DNA from: Colwellia sp. TT2012 | GTDB taxonomy: Bacteria; Pseudomonadota; Gammaproteobacteria; Enterobacterales; Alteromonadaceae | Reading direction: 5' to 3' | DNA length: 64,000 nt | Assembly: GCF_001440345.1 (NCBI RefSeq) | Contig: NZ_LJYX01000021.1 | Location: 646,406-710,405, forward strand | Shown: one piece after another, positions 27,045-39,310 of the stretch | Layout of the letters: each line of letters opens with the position of its first letter | How positions within the stretch are numbered: the first letter of the stretch is position 1 | Translations under genes and position numbers: made by a program | The notes under the pieces: generated by a model | Told to the model about the DNA's origin: nothing | Seen by the model: only the letters and a program-made list of their open reading frames with translations | Databases searched by the model: none

Positions 27045-29855
27045 ATGAGTTTGTATATAGAGTACCTTAAAGAAATTGACAGTCGTAAAAAAGATCTAGC
27101 ATTGGCTCCTTTGCCAATTGATGGCGCGGAGTTATTATCTGAGATTATTGCTCAAATTAAAGATTCAGCCAATGAGCATCGTGAAGATTCACTTAACTTC
27201 TTCATCTATAACACTTTACCAGGCACAACAAGTGCTGCAGGGGTAAAAGCGACTTTCCTAAAAGAAATCATCTTAGCTGAATTCGACCTAGCAGAAATTA
27301 CCCCTACCTATGCTTTTGAATTGTTGTCTCACATGAAAGGCGGCCCTTCAATTGATGTACTTCTTGATTTAGCCTTATCTGATGACGCAGCAGTAGCAGC
27401 ACCAGCAGCAGAAGTATTAAAAACTCAAGTATTTCTCTACGACGCTGATACCGCTCGTCTGGCAACAGCGTTTAAAGCAGGCAATGTTATTGCCAAAGAT
27501 ATTCTTGAAAGCTACGCGCAAGCTGAGTTTTTCACTAAGCTACCAGAAATAGCAGAAAAGATTGAAATCGTTACTTATATTGCCGGTGAAGGTGACATAT
27601 CAACTGACTTACTTTCTCCTGGTCATCAAGCTCACTCTCGTGCTGACCGTGAATTACACGGCCAGTGTTTGATCACGCCAGAAGCGCAAGCAGAAATACA
27701 AGCATTACAAGTTAAGCACCCTAACGCTAAAGTGATGCTTATTGCAGAAAAAGGCACTATGGGTGTTGGTTCTTCTCGTATGTCTGGTGTTAACAACGTG
27801 GCACTGATCGCGGGTAAAAAAGCAAGCCCATACGTACCATTTATTAACATTGCCCCGGTTGTTGCAGGTACTAACGGCATCGCTCCTATCTTCCTGACTA
27901 CTGTTGATGTAACTGGTGGTATTGGTCTTGACCTTAAAAACTGGGTTAAGAAAGTAGATGCCACTGGCAACAATGTTGTTGACGATAATGGCGATGCAGT
28001 GCTAGAAGAAGCTTACTCGGTAGCTACGGGTACTGTATTAACTATCGATACTAAAGCACAGAAGTTATATAACGGTGATAAAGAATTAGTTGACGTATCT
28101 TCAGCATTCACTCCACAAAAAGTGGAATTCATGAAAGCAGGTGGTTCTTACGCGGTTACATTCGGTAAGAAATTACAAACATTCTCGGCAGAAACTTTGG
28201 GCGTTGAAGCACCTGCTGTTTACGCAGCATCTAAAGAGATCTCACATGAAGGTCAAGGTTTAACTGCTGTTGAAAAAATATTTAACCGTAACGCAGTTGG
28301 TGTTGCTTCAGAAACTCCATTACATGCAGGCTCGAATGTTCGCGTGACAGTAAACATTATTGGCTCTCAAGATACTACCGGTCCAATGACATGCCAAGAG
28401 TTAGAAGCGATGGCTGCTTCTACTATTTCTCCACTCGTTGACGGTGCTTACCAGTCTGGTTGTCACACCGCATCGGTATGGGATGACAAAGCAAAAGCGA
28501 ACATTCCTAAGCTTATGAGCTTTATGAATAAGTTTGGTCTTGTCACGGCTCGTGATCCTAAAGGCGCTTACCTGCCGATGACAGATGTTATTCATAAAGT
28601 ATTGAATGATATTACTGTCGACGACCGCGCTATCATCATCGGTGGTGATTCGCATACTCGTATGTCTAAAGGCGTCGCGTTTGGTGCCGACTCAGGTACA
28701 GTGGCTATCGCATTAGCAACGGGTGAAGCGGCTATGCCAATCCCTGAATCAGTTAAAGTTACTTTTAAAGGTCACATGCAAGACCATGTCGATTTCCGTG
28801 ATGTCGTGCACGCGACACAAATGCAAATGCTTAAGCAATTTGGTGGCGAGAATGTCTTCCAAGGTCGGGTGATTGAAGTACACATTGGTACTTTATTAGC
28901 TGACCAAGCATTCACTTTTACCGATTGGTCGGCAGAGATGAAAGCAAAAGCCTCTATCTGTATTTCTGAAGATGACACCTTAGTGCAATCACTTGAACTC
29001 GCTAAGAATCGTATTCAGATTATGATCAATAAAGGTATGGATAACCAAGCGAAAACACTTAACGGTTTAATTGCTATAGCTGACAAACGTATCGATGGCA
29101 TCAAATCAGGCACTACTCCTGCATTAGCACCAGATGATACCGCTAAGTATTACGCAGAAGTGGTGGTTGATTTAGATGCTATTGACGAGCCTATGATTGC
29201 TGATCCTGACGTAAACAATGAAGATGTTTCAAAACGTTATACCCATGATGCCATTAGACCTGTTTCATACTATAAAGGCAGCAAAAAAGTAGATTTAGGT
29301 TTTGTTGGTTCTTGCATGGTTCATAAAGGTGACATGCAAATCATTGCCCAAATGTTGCGCAACATGGAGGCACAAGGTCAGAAGATTGAATTTAAAGCCC
29401 CCTTAGTGGTCGCGCCACCAACATACAACATTGTTGATGAACTCAAAGCTGAAGGTGACTGGGAAATTTTACAAAAGTATTCCGGTTTTGAATTCGATGA
29501 TGCACATCCAAAAGGTGCGGCTCGTACTAAGTACGAAAACATCATGTACCTTGAACGCCCAGGTTGTAACTTATGTATGGGTAACCAAGAGAAAGCTGAA
29601 CCAGGCGATACAGTAATTGCTACGTCGACACGTTTATTCCAAGGTCGTGTGGTAGCAGATACTGCAGAGAAAAAAGGTGAATCATTATTGGGTTCAACAC
29701 CTCTCGTTGTGCTTGCAACTATGCTGGGTCGCTTCCCTACCCTTGCAGAGTATAAAAGTGCGGTAGAAGGTATTAACTTAACTAAGTTCACGCCACCGAC
29801 ACATGAGATGACCACTAAGTTCACCGGTGAAGCTGTGCCAATTAAACTAGTCTAG
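27045..29855 (+). CDS. acnB: Aconitate hydratase B (probable 2-methylisocitrate dehydratase)
   Basis: A 936-residue aconitase B. Conserved segments include an N-terminal HEAT-like helical part (about 1-160), a swivel-like part with GVGSSRMSGVN, the core SQDTTGPMTCQELE, GGDSHTRMSKGVAFGADSG, and the cluster cysteines in GSCMVHKGD and PGCNLCMGNQ. The enzyme interconverts citrate and isocitrate in the TCA cycle using a [4Fe-4S] cluster. It is about 70 residues longer than E. coli AcnB (865), which I attribute to the longer AcnB subtype rather than a fusion, since the extra length is spread within the central part (about 310-420). It has its own promoter region and terminator. In E. coli, acnB lies near lpdA, as here. 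Confidence 0.93.
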   Translation: MSLYIEYLKEIDSRKKDLALAPLPIDGAELLSEIIAQIKDSANEHREDSLNFFIYNTLPGTTSAAGVKATFLKEIILAEFDLAEITPTYAFELLSHMKGGPSIDVLLDLALSDDAAVAAPAAEVLKTQVFLYDADTARLATAFKAGNVIAKDILESYAQAEFFTKLPEIAEKIEIVTYIAGEGDISTDLLSPGHQAHSRADRELHGQCLITPEAQAEIQALQVKHPNAKVMLIAEKGTMGVGSSRMSGVNNVALIAGKKASPYVPFINIAPVVAGTNGIAPIFLTTVDVTGGIGLDLKNWVKKVDATGNNVVDDNGDAVLEEAYSVATGTVLTIDTKAQKLYNGDKELVDVSSAFTPQKVEFMKAGGSYAVTFGKKLQTFSAETLGVEAPAVYAASKEISHEGQGLTAVEKIFNRNAVGVASETPLHAGSNVRVTVNIIGSQDTTGPMTCQELEAMAASTISPLVDGAYQSGCHTASVWDDKAKANIPKLMSFMNKFGLVTARDPKGAYLPMTDVIHKVLNDITVDDRAIIIGGDSHTRMSKGVAFGADSGTVAIALATGEAAMPIPESVKVTFKGHMQDHVDFRDVVHATQMQMLKQFGGENVFQGRVIEVHIGTLLADQAFTFTDWSAEMKAKASICISEDDTLVQSLELAKNRIQIMINKGMDNQAKTLNGLIAIADKRIDGIKSGTTPALAPDDTAKYYAEVVVDLDAIDEPMIADPDVNNEDVSKRYTHDAIRPVSYYKGSKKVDLGFVGSCMVHKGDMQIIAQMLRNMEAQGQKIEFKAPLVVAPPTYNIVDELKAEGDWEILQKYSGFEFDDAHPKGAARTKYENIMYLERPGCNLCMGNQEKAEPGDTVIATSTRLFQGRVVADTAEKKGESLLGSTPLVVLATMLGRFPTLAEYKSAVEGINLTKFTPPTHEMTTKFTGEAVPIKLV

Positions 29856-29910
29856 TTCCTTACTAGGAGCTAGCTAGCCGCTCTATTTTAATAGCTCAAA
29901 AGAATAAAGC

Positions 29911-29947
29911 AGGAGGGTTACTTATAGTAAGTAACCCTCCTTTTTTT
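29911..29947 (+). terminator. Terminator of acnB
   Basis: A perfect 14-bp stem, AGGAGGGTTACTTA / TAAGTAACCCTCCT, with a 3-base loop and a run of T, 56 bases after the acnB stop. Confidence 0.93.
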
Positions 29948-29975
29948 GCCTAGATATTATTACCGCTTGGACGCA

Positions 29976-30359
29976 TTAATTACTTAATGGACACTCAAGC
30001 TTAGCGGTTAAGTTAGGCATAATTAAATTGGGCGAAGCGCGCGAATAATCAAAGCTTTCCACCCCGGTAATTAACTCCAACTTGTAACCATAAGTACCAC
30101 AAATTAAGTAACTACGGCGTAATAAAAAAGCAGATAAACGTTCAAAATTGCCTTTATTATTAGAAATCACCTCAAGCTGATAATTATTATCATCAAATTG
30201 AGTTTTTTTAAATTGTAGCTGGTGATCAAAATCCCACTGTGATTCGACTTGAGCTAAAACCGTTGTACTTGGGCCAGCGCAAGCCGATAAAAACAGTACA
30301 GATAGCAGCAGTAGCACACTTTTCCTGCTCAGTGTTATCGTTATAATTATCATAGTCAT
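29976..30359 (-). CDS. Small putative lipoprotein
   Basis: A 127-residue protein with a lipoprotein signal peptide: a basic start, a hydrophobic core (VLLLLSVLFL) and lipobox LSAC with the modified cysteine at about 27. The mature part has two further cysteines (ICGTYGYKLE and KLECPLS) that could form a disulfide. No named domain is recognised. Glycine/alanine after the cysteine gives no Asp+2 retention signal, so it would sort to the outer membrane. It is convergent with acnB and has no operon partner. Confidence 0.75.
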   Translation of the reverse strand: MTMIIITITLSRKSVLLLLSVLFLSACAGPSTTVLAQVESQWDFDHQLQFKKTQFDDNNYQLEVISNNKGNFERLSAFLLRRSYLICGTYGYKLELITGVESFDYSRASPNLIMPNLTAKLECPLSN

Positions 30360-30777
30360 TCTCCTTATAACTCTTAGATTATAAGTTTAGCAAAGCTAAA
30401 GGGTATATATAGAACACTGTTGTCTATAATGTAACACACTGATTTAAAGGAAGGTGTTGCTGATGTGATAAGATCGAGCTTCACAAGCATGACGGTATAT
30501 GGATATACCCTTATTAGACAGTGCAGGAGCACACTGTCCTGATGCTTATGTGGAGCCCCATGGAGGGGTATGCGTCTCGCTCGTTTACTCAACAACACCA
30601 AGCTACAACAGAGCCATATATATACCCATCACTAGCAATAGACCCCTTTATCATCCGACAGCTCTTTATGCTCCGTTCAGTGTGCTTGGTCACCTAGTTA
30701 TTAGCGCTAATCTGCTTCAGTGGACAAAAAACAACCTATAATAACAACTTGTCTATTAACTTTTTACGGTGGTTCTC
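30360..30777. other. Gene-free region holding repeat family 2, copy A
   Basis: About 420 bases with no real gene; the open frames here are by-products of the repeat at 30475-30618. The last 40 bases form the leader of the DUF1326 gene. Confidence 0.5.
30475..30618 (+). repeat. Dispersed repeat family 2, copy A (144 bp)
   Basis: This segment aligns with the reverse complement of 57183-57328 over its whole length, with nearly equal size and clear similarity (by eye about three quarters identical). Shared landmarks are GCTTCAC-AGCATGACGGTA, TGTCCTGATGCTT/TATCCTGATGCTT, GAGCCCCAT and CTACAACAGAGCCATA. It holds several short inverted repeats, including GCAGGAGCA. It carries no transposase and has no clear terminal inverted repeats. 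Confidence 0.8.
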
Positions 30778-31416
30778 ATGTCCAGTGAAAAATCTAATGA
30801 AAACGTTTGGTCGCTCGCTATGCACCAAATTGAATGCTGTAATTGTAGTCACGGCTGTGGTTGTCAGTTCTCCGGTTTTCCTGATAGTGAGTCCGGCAGT
30901 TGTGAAGCATTACTTGGTTTTTATGTTAAAAACGGTCATTTAGACAGTTTAGATCTGAGCGGAATAAAAGTTGTTTTTGCTGCGGCTTGGCCAAAAGCGA
31001 TTCATCAAGGTGATGGTAAAGCTTTGTTATTTATCGACTCTGCCGCATCTACTGAACAAGTTGCGGCTATTGGTGGCATTTTTTCCGGTCAGTTTGGCGG
31101 CATGCCCTTTGAAGCGTTAGCGGGGACATTCTCGGAGATGGAAGGACCCATAGTAGTAAAAATCGACATGAAAACGGATGATAAACACGCCAGTTTTAGC
31201 ATTGCTGACGTGCTTGCAGTAGAACAAACACCCTTGATAAATCCAATGAATGGCGAAGATCAAAATGTCCATATAACTTACCCTGATGGTGGTTTCTTTT
31301 GGAATGATGGCATCATAGGCACCAGTAAAACCATGTCAATCAAACATAATATGCTGTCGTTTGAGCATGTCGGTGGCTTTGCCGCCAAAGCCGAAGTGAA
31401 TTGGGCTAATAGCTAG
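30778..31416 (+). CDS. DUF1326 domain-containing protein
   Basis: A protein of about 212 residues with the DUF1326 hallmark near its N-terminus: HQIECCNCSHGCGCQFSG, a dense cysteine cluster that looks metal-binding. The rest is a predicted soluble alpha/beta domain with the family's GIFSGQFGGMPFEALA segment. An in-frame GTG at 30769 is possible, but the ATG at 30778 (MSSEKSNENVW) is preferred. The next gene, encoding a DUF2182 membrane protein, starts five bases after the stop. This pairing is often seen in genomes and suggests a shared, unproven metal-related function. Confidence 0.88.
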   Translation: MSSEKSNENVWSLAMHQIECCNCSHGCGCQFSGFPDSESGSCEALLGFYVKNGHLDSLDLSGIKVVFAAAWPKAIHQGDGKALLFIDSAASTEQVAAIGGIFSGQFGGMPFEALAGTFSEMEGPIVVKIDMKTDDKHASFSIADVLAVEQTPLINPMNGEDQNVHITYPDGGFFWNDGIIGTSKTMSIKHNMLSFEHVGGFAAKAEVNWANS

Positions 31417-31420
31417 TATC

Positions 31421-32176
31421 GTGATAAGGGCAAGCTTGCACAGGTTCCGAGCCACTCATTTGATGAAACACTGGCCACTGTACACGGCTTTAAGCATTAT
31501 TTTGGCGGCTTGGTATTACCTATTTTTTCTAATGACGATGAACATGACTCCTGTTGCCCAATGGAGTTACCTCGATATCATTGTGCTGTTTAGTATGTGG
31601 GCCATCATGATGGCGGGTATGATGTTACCTTCGGCCTTGCCCATAATGCATTTAATTGACAAAATTAATAATCAACGTAAGGCGCGCAATGCCCCTTACG
31701 CGGCAAGTTTTTATTTTATTGTTGGCTACTTACTCGCTTGGTTTGGCTATAGTTTAGCGATTACCTTGCTGCAATGGTGGTTACATCATCTAGCCTTATT
31801 AACTCCGATGATGAACAGCGCACAGCTTGAGTTTACCTGCTTAATACTCTTAATTACTGGAGTGTATCAATGGTTACCTATTAAACAGCGCTGCTTACAT
31901 CATTGTCGCTCACCGTTGGGATTTTTAACCTCCTCTTGGCAAGAAGGAATTTATGGCGCCATTAACATGGGTTTTAGCCATGGTCAATACTGTCTTGGCT
32001 GTTGCTGGCTGTTAATGGCCTTGCTCTTGGTTTTTGGCGTGATGAGTTTACCCTGGATCATTGCCTTAACGCTGATAGTGGCCTTGGAAAAACTATTTTC
32101 ATATGGCCTATTATTTAGCAAAATACTAGGCGCATTATTAGTGTTTTTGGCCTGCTATATGTGGCTTATGACTTAA
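31421..32176 (+). CDS. DUF2182 domain-containing integral membrane protein
   Basis: A protein of about 251 residues with six or seven membrane segments. The family signature is MWAIMMAGMMLPSALPIM, rich in methionines at the membrane, with later conserved CLGCCWLLM and KQRCLHHCRSP segments holding cysteines and histidines. Such Met/Cys/His content suggests binding or movement of a soft metal (inference). A GTG at 31421 is the annotated start; an ATG at about 31463 (MKHWPLY) is an alternative that would place the first membrane helix directly at the N-terminus. It forms an operon with the DUF1326 gene. Confidence 0.88.
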   Translation: MIRASLHRFRATHLMKHWPLYTALSIILAAWYYLFFLMTMNMTPVAQWSYLDIIVLFSMWAIMMAGMMLPSALPIMHLIDKINNQRKARNAPYAASFYFIVGYLLAWFGYSLAITLLQWWLHHLALLTPMMNSAQLEFTCLILLITGVYQWLPIKQRCLHHCRSPLGFLTSSWQEGIYGAINMGFSHGQYCLGCCWLLMALLLVFGVMSLPWIIALTLIVALEKLFSYGLLFSKILGALLVFLACYMWLMT

Positions 32177-32216
32177 ATGTTGATAGTGATCTGGCACATG
32201 AAAGCTAAACTGACAA

Positions 32217-33038
32217 CTAAGGACTCTCTTGCCAATCACTTAAACCATATTTAGCCAATATACGTGCTAACTCACCATTAGTGCGTAGTCGAACAATGCC
32301 CTTAGATAAGATATCTGCATACTCTGTTGATGCTTCAATAGCAGGAGAAAAAGCAATATAAGCAGGTTTAGCCGGAGCAAGAAGGCCAGCCATATTAAAT
32401 TTTTCCTGCCGATTAGATTGCTTACTGGTATACCAAAATACGGCTTCTGTTTCGACCAGAACATCTATTAAGCCCTGTTCCAGTAGCGTTATGTTTTCAA
32501 TTAATGGCTTATTGCCATAAGCGCTATAAATGCGCGTAGCATCGGCTTGATGTAATTTTATATAGCTATCTAGGCTTTCGGTATAGGCATAGCCATTGGC
32601 AACTGCTAGCAGCTGGTTATCCAAGGATGCCGGCCCTTGATAGCGCCAATGGCCTGGCTTTAAGCTAAAGAAACTAAAAGCAATCAAGCCCTGCTCATTC
32701 AATGGATAAATAAAATCTGGCGCATCGGATATATAACCACCAACCACTGCTGATATGATTCCTGCACGACAAAGTTGTAAGGCTCTTGACCAGGGAATGA
32801 TTTGATAGTTAATTTTGATATTATGCTCAGCAAACACTTGCTGAGCAATTTCAATCATATAACCTGGATAATCTGAATTTGGCTGGCAATTAAATGGACA
32901 CCAATTATCCGCAGCAATAGTAAGAGTTACCTTGCTTTGACTTGCGTTATCTTGGCCATTTGCTGCTATTGAATGGTTAGGTTTTATAGCAGCATAAAAA
33001 GTAACAACAATGATAAAAATAATGGCATATTTGTTCAT
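32217..33038 (-). CDS. Periplasmic solute-binding-like protein (SBP_bac_3 type)
   Basis: A protein of about 273 residues with a signal peptide (MNKYAIIFIIVVTFYAAI...SIAA) followed by a family 3 binding domain: LTIAADNWCPFNCQPNSDYPGYMIEIAQQVFAE, then a hinge and second lobe ending ILAKYGL. No ABC permease or ATPase is adjacent, as with the similar gene at 7971. The ATG at 33038 is preferred over the upstream one at 33062, because it gives a normal signal peptide. The ligand is unknown. It converges with the DUF2182 gene and is transcribed alone. Confidence 0.78.
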   Translation of the reverse strand: MNKYAIIFIIVVTFYAAIKPNHSIAANGQDNASQSKVTLTIAADNWCPFNCQPNSDYPGYMIEIAQQVFAEHNIKINYQIIPWSRALQLCRAGIISAVVGGYISDAPDFIYPLNEQGLIAFSFFSLKPGHWRYQGPASLDNQLLAVANGYAYTESLDSYIKLHQADATRIYSAYGNKPLIENITLLEQGLIDVLVETEAVFWYTSKQSNRQEKFNMAGLLAPAKPAYIAFSPAIEASTEYADILSKGIVRLRTNGELARILAKYGLSDWQESP

Positions 33039-33340
33039 GTAAAAACTAAAAAATAGCGTCACCTAATAGTTAGTTAAGCACAAATAATTTTAGAGTGTTA
33101 ATGCTTTAACATTACTCGGCATAAAGCACAGCTAACCGCTTTAGCTAGCGAGTTTATGGCAAGTAAAGTTAAGACCAAAGTAAATAAGACCTAGTGGCGA
33201 TAAACAAGGCTACTGACAAAATCGGTCAATAGCGATAAGTTTTTTTGTTAACGTTTTACCCTATACACCATCAAATACACCATCAAAAAATTTAGTGGTG
33301 ACTACGGTGTTTTCTTAACTTTCTGCGGTTGCTTGCCGCA

Positions 33341-36559
<3,219 letters not shown>

Positions 36560-36571
36560 TTAAAATACCAT

Positions 36572-36583
36572 ATTGTATACAAT
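36572..36583. promoter_or_regulatory. Palindromic operator-like site upstream of the GH2 gene
   Basis: Perfect 12-bp palindrome ATTGTATACAAT, 13 bases before the ATG of the beta-galactosidase gene, followed upstream by the related TTGTATAATAC. TTGTATACAA-type sites are bound by several GntR-family repressors; none is encoded next to it, so the regulator is unknown. Confidence 0.45.
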
Positions 36584-36717
36584 GTACTTGTATAATACGA
36601 ATGACCTTAAACTAGTTCAAGTATTTTACCGTTATTTTCTCGTTAAAAATGACTTTATCGCGCTGGCAACTAAGGACGCTCACCGTAATAAGCCATGGAT
36701 TCCGTTTTAGCTCAAAT

Positions 36718-37044
36718 ATATACCCGTTACCATTCAAAGTGCTCGATTTCAGTGGGAATTAAAATAGCTTTAGGCAAGGGAAACAATGGAAGCATAGTCA
36801 TTCTATGGTTTAATTATTTAACGCGGTATAAAGTCATTTTAAACCCATCGAAGAAGGGTTTGAGCAACATCACTTCATCGTTGCTGTAACTCATAATGAC
36901 GCTACATGGATGGAGCTGATTAGAGAATGCAGGAGCAATTATCCTGAGCATATTCTCCTGAACAACCATTATTTCATCACAGCGCCTTGAATTGAAATTG
37001 CTCAAGCACTCTGAAACATGCTTCTTGAATGGTAACGGGTATAT
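36718..37044. repeat. MITE-like element, copy 2 (327 bp)
   Basis: Starts ATATACCCGTTACCATTCAA and ends with its exact reverse complement, so it has perfect 20-bp terminal inverted repeats. It aligns end to end with copy 1 (17629-17989) apart from a 34-base gap. Internal similarity of the arms continues imperfectly to about 35 bases. The element sits between the GH2 gene and the gene at 37159. It is non-coding; the small open frames in it are incidental. Ends of TACCCG...CGGGTA with TA outside would fit mobilisation by a TA-targeting transposase, which is an inference. Confidence 0.88.
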
Positions 37045-37158
37045 GCCCTACCATGTTCTTTTAGCATGTGATCGAAGCTGTCATAATAAAAAGTAGGATA
37101 ATCATTTAAAATAAATTAAGCTGTTGCTGGTAAACCAAACAATAAGAAGAAAAATAGT

Positions 37159-37770
37159 ATGCAAACAAATAAAAATATTTACTGTCAGTATCTTCGCGCT
37201 TTAACGTTCACTGGAGTGAGCCTAGTAGCACTTTTTAGTTTTATGGCAAACGCTATGGCAATAACCACTGACATGAGTGCGGAAGTGGCCACTGAATTTA
37301 ACAAACAGTTAAATTTACAGACCTGGCCAAAGATGCACACTAAATTAGCTTTAATGGATAACCCCTACTCGATATTTTACCAGGCCATCAAAAAGAACCT
37401 TACCGAAGAAGCAACGACTGGTCATCCGCGACGCTTAATGACACCTGAAGAAAGCCTATTAGCGGCTAAAAAGAAGCGTTTTGATTACTGCCAAGCATCC
37501 GTCAGCTTTTTTGTCGATTTTGCGCAAAGGGCAGATAATTTATCTACACTAGAGCGCAATCCGCTCACTAAAGATAAGCTTATGCAAGGCAATGGCGTTA
37601 AGTACCCCTTTACTGAAGAGCAAAGCAATAATGGCAATTTTAGACCCACGCAAATAGCGCTAACGCTAGGTTGGCAATACCAAGGTAAAGGAGAAACATA
37701 TGCAGAAGAATTTCTTACCAGTTGTTTAGCTATACCTGTTAACTTGTATTATAAAGAAGATAAGTTTTAA
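37159..37770 (+). CDS. Uncharacterised exported protein
   Basis: No family recognised. This 203-residue protein has a signal peptide (about 1-33: basic start, hydrophobic TFTGVSLVALFSFMANAMA, then ITTDM). The mature part is mostly helical and polar, with two cysteines (FDYCQAS and LTSCLAIP) that may pair. The body has no membrane segment. A ribosome site AAGAAGAA precedes the ATG. It lies alone between the repeat element and a shared terminator with lpdA. The coding appearance (signal peptide, normal codon use, good terminator) supports a real gene. Confidence 0.7.
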   Translation: MQTNKNIYCQYLRALTFTGVSLVALFSFMANAMAITTDMSAEVATEFNKQLNLQTWPKMHTKLALMDNPYSIFYQAIKKNLTEEATTGHPRRLMTPEESLLAAKKKRFDYCQASVSFFVDFAQRADNLSTLERNPLTKDKLMQGNGVKYPFTEEQSNNGNFRPTQIALTLGWQYQGKGETYAEEFLTSCLAIPVNLYYKEDKF

Positions 37771-37784
37771 TAATAATTTAACCT

Positions 37785-37824
37785 AAAAAAAACCAGTTAC
37801 TTTAGATAAGGAACTGGTTTTTTT
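37785..37824. terminator. Bidirectional terminator between the exported protein gene and lpdA
   Basis: AAAACCAGTT / AACTGGTTTT stem with A-run on the left and T-run on the right, between two convergent genes. Confidence 0.9.
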
Positions 37825-37855
37825 AATCATTTATATCTTTATAAGCTAAACAATA

Positions 37856-39289
37856 TTACTTTTTCTTTTTAGCTGCTTTAGCATTGGGTAAATCAGTGAT
37901 TGAGCCTTCAAAGATTTCTGCCGCTAAGCCAATGGATTCATTTAACGTTGGGTGAGCATGGATAGTTAAGGCAAGATCTTCAGCATCAGCGCCCATTTCA
38001 ATAGCTAAACAAATTTCACCAAGCATTTCGCCAGCATTGATACCAACAATAGCACCACCAAGAACACGACCAGTTTCTTTTTCAAAGATCATCTTAGTTT
38101 TACCTTCAGTACGTGCAGAAGCAATAGCACGACCAGAAGCAGCCCATGGGAAGTTAGCCACTTCGATGTTCAAACCTTGCTCTTTTGCTTCAGCTTCAGT
38201 AACGCCAACCCAAGCCATTTCTGGATCAGTATAAGCAATTGAAGGAATGCAACGTGGGTCAAATTCATGTTTCTTACCAGAAATAACTTCTGCAGCACAA
38301 TGTGCTTCATGAACCGCTTTATGCGCAAGCATAGGTTGACCAACAACATCACCAATAGCGAAGATGTGCGGTACGTTAGTACGTAATTCTTTAGTAACGT
38401 TAATGAAACCACGTTCATCAACATTTACGCCAGCTTTGTCAGCAGCAACTAAGTGACCGTTTGGCTTACGGCCAACAGCAACTAAAATTTTGTCGTAACG
38501 TACTGGGTCGCTTGGTGCTTTTTTACCTTCAAAAGTAACGTATAAACCGTCATCTTTTGCTTCAACTGCGACAACTTTAGTAGACAACATAATGTTGAAT
38601 TTTTTCTTGTTGTAGTTGGTATAAACTCGAACAATATCTTTATCAGCCGCTGGCACTAATTGGTCAGCAAACTCAACAACAGATACATTAGAACCTAAGG
38701 CCTTATATACAGTACCCATTTCTAGGCCAATGATTCCGCCACCCAATACTAACATTTCAGCTGGTACGTCTTTAAGCTCTAACGCGCCGGTAGAATCAAT
38801 AACACGCGGGTCATCGGTTGGAATGAATGGTAAGTTAACCACTGATGAACCTGCCGCAATAATGGCATTATCAAAAGTAATAGTCGTTGTTTCGCCGTCA
38901 TTACCTGCAACTTCGATAGTTTTATCAGAAGTAAATTTACCGTAACCATAAACTGTGGTTACTTTACGGCTTTTTGCCATACCCGATAAACCACCAGTAA
39001 GCTGTGCAGTTACACTATCTTTCCAGCTACGAATTTTGTCTAAATCGATTTCAGGCTTACCAAAAGTAACACCGTGAGATGCCATTGCTGCTGCATCATC
39101 AATAACTTTAGCTACGTGAAGTAAGGCTTTAGATGGGATACAACCCACATTTAAACAAACGCCACCTAATGTTTTACGGCTTTCTACTAGTACTACATCT
39201 AAGCCTAGATCTGCTGCGCGAAATGCTGCTGAATAGCCGCCTGGGCCCGCACCTAAGATTACTACTTGAGTTTTGATATCGTTACTCAT
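37856..39289 (-). CDS. lpdA: Dihydrolipoyl dehydrogenase (E3)
   Basis: A flavoprotein of about 477 residues. It has the FAD-binding GAGPGGYSAAFRAADLG, redox disulfide CLNVGCIPSK, NAD-binding GGGIIGLEMG, and catalytic His-Glu at the dimer end (HAHPTLNES). It reoxidises dihydrolipoamide on AceF and on other 2-oxoacid dehydrogenases. The ATG at 39289 is preferred: the upstream ATG at 39301 overlaps the ribosome site GAGGAAA. It is the last gene of the pdhR-aceE-aceF-lpdA cluster, separated from aceF by a 169-base spacer with a terminator-like hairpin, so part of its transcription may come from its own promoter. Confidence 0.97.
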   Translation of the reverse strand: MSNDIKTQVVILGAGPGGYSAAFRAADLGLDVVLVESRKTLGGVCLNVGCIPSKALLHVAKVIDDAAAMASHGVTFGKPEIDLDKIRSWKDSVTAQLTGGLSGMAKSRKVTTVYGYGKFTSDKTIEVAGNDGETTTITFDNAIIAAGSSVVNLPFIPTDDPRVIDSTGALELKDVPAEMLVLGGGIIGLEMGTVYKALGSNVSVVEFADQLVPAADKDIVRVYTNYNKKKFNIMLSTKVVAVEAKDDGLYVTFEGKKAPSDPVRYDKILVAVGRKPNGHLVAADKAGVNVDERGFINVTKELRTNVPHIFAIGDVVGQPMLAHKAVHEAHCAAEVISGKKHEFDPRCIPSIAYTDPEMAWVGVTEAEAKEQGLNIEVANFPWAASGRAIASARTEGKTKMIFEKETGRVLGGAIVGINAGEMLGEICLAIEMGADAEDLALTIHAHPTLNESIGLAAEIFEGSITDLPNAKAAKKKK

Positions 39290-39310
39290 AATTTTCCTCA
39301 TTATTAGTTA

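Larger units (their letters stand above)
36560..37158. other. Gene-free region with GH2 promoter and MITE copy 2
   Basis: About 600 bases between divergent genes. The part next to the GH2 gene carries its operator-like palindrome; the middle is filled by the inverted-repeat element. The last 110 bases are the leader of the following gene. No further gene is seen. Confidence 0.6.

Noticed and set aside
29378..29824. 148-codon minus-strand frame
   Set aside because: Antisense to the conserved C-terminal part of acnB, with no protein-like features of its own.
30499..30741. 80-codon plus-strand frame
   Set aside because: It runs through repeat family 2 copy A; the other copy does not keep the frame.
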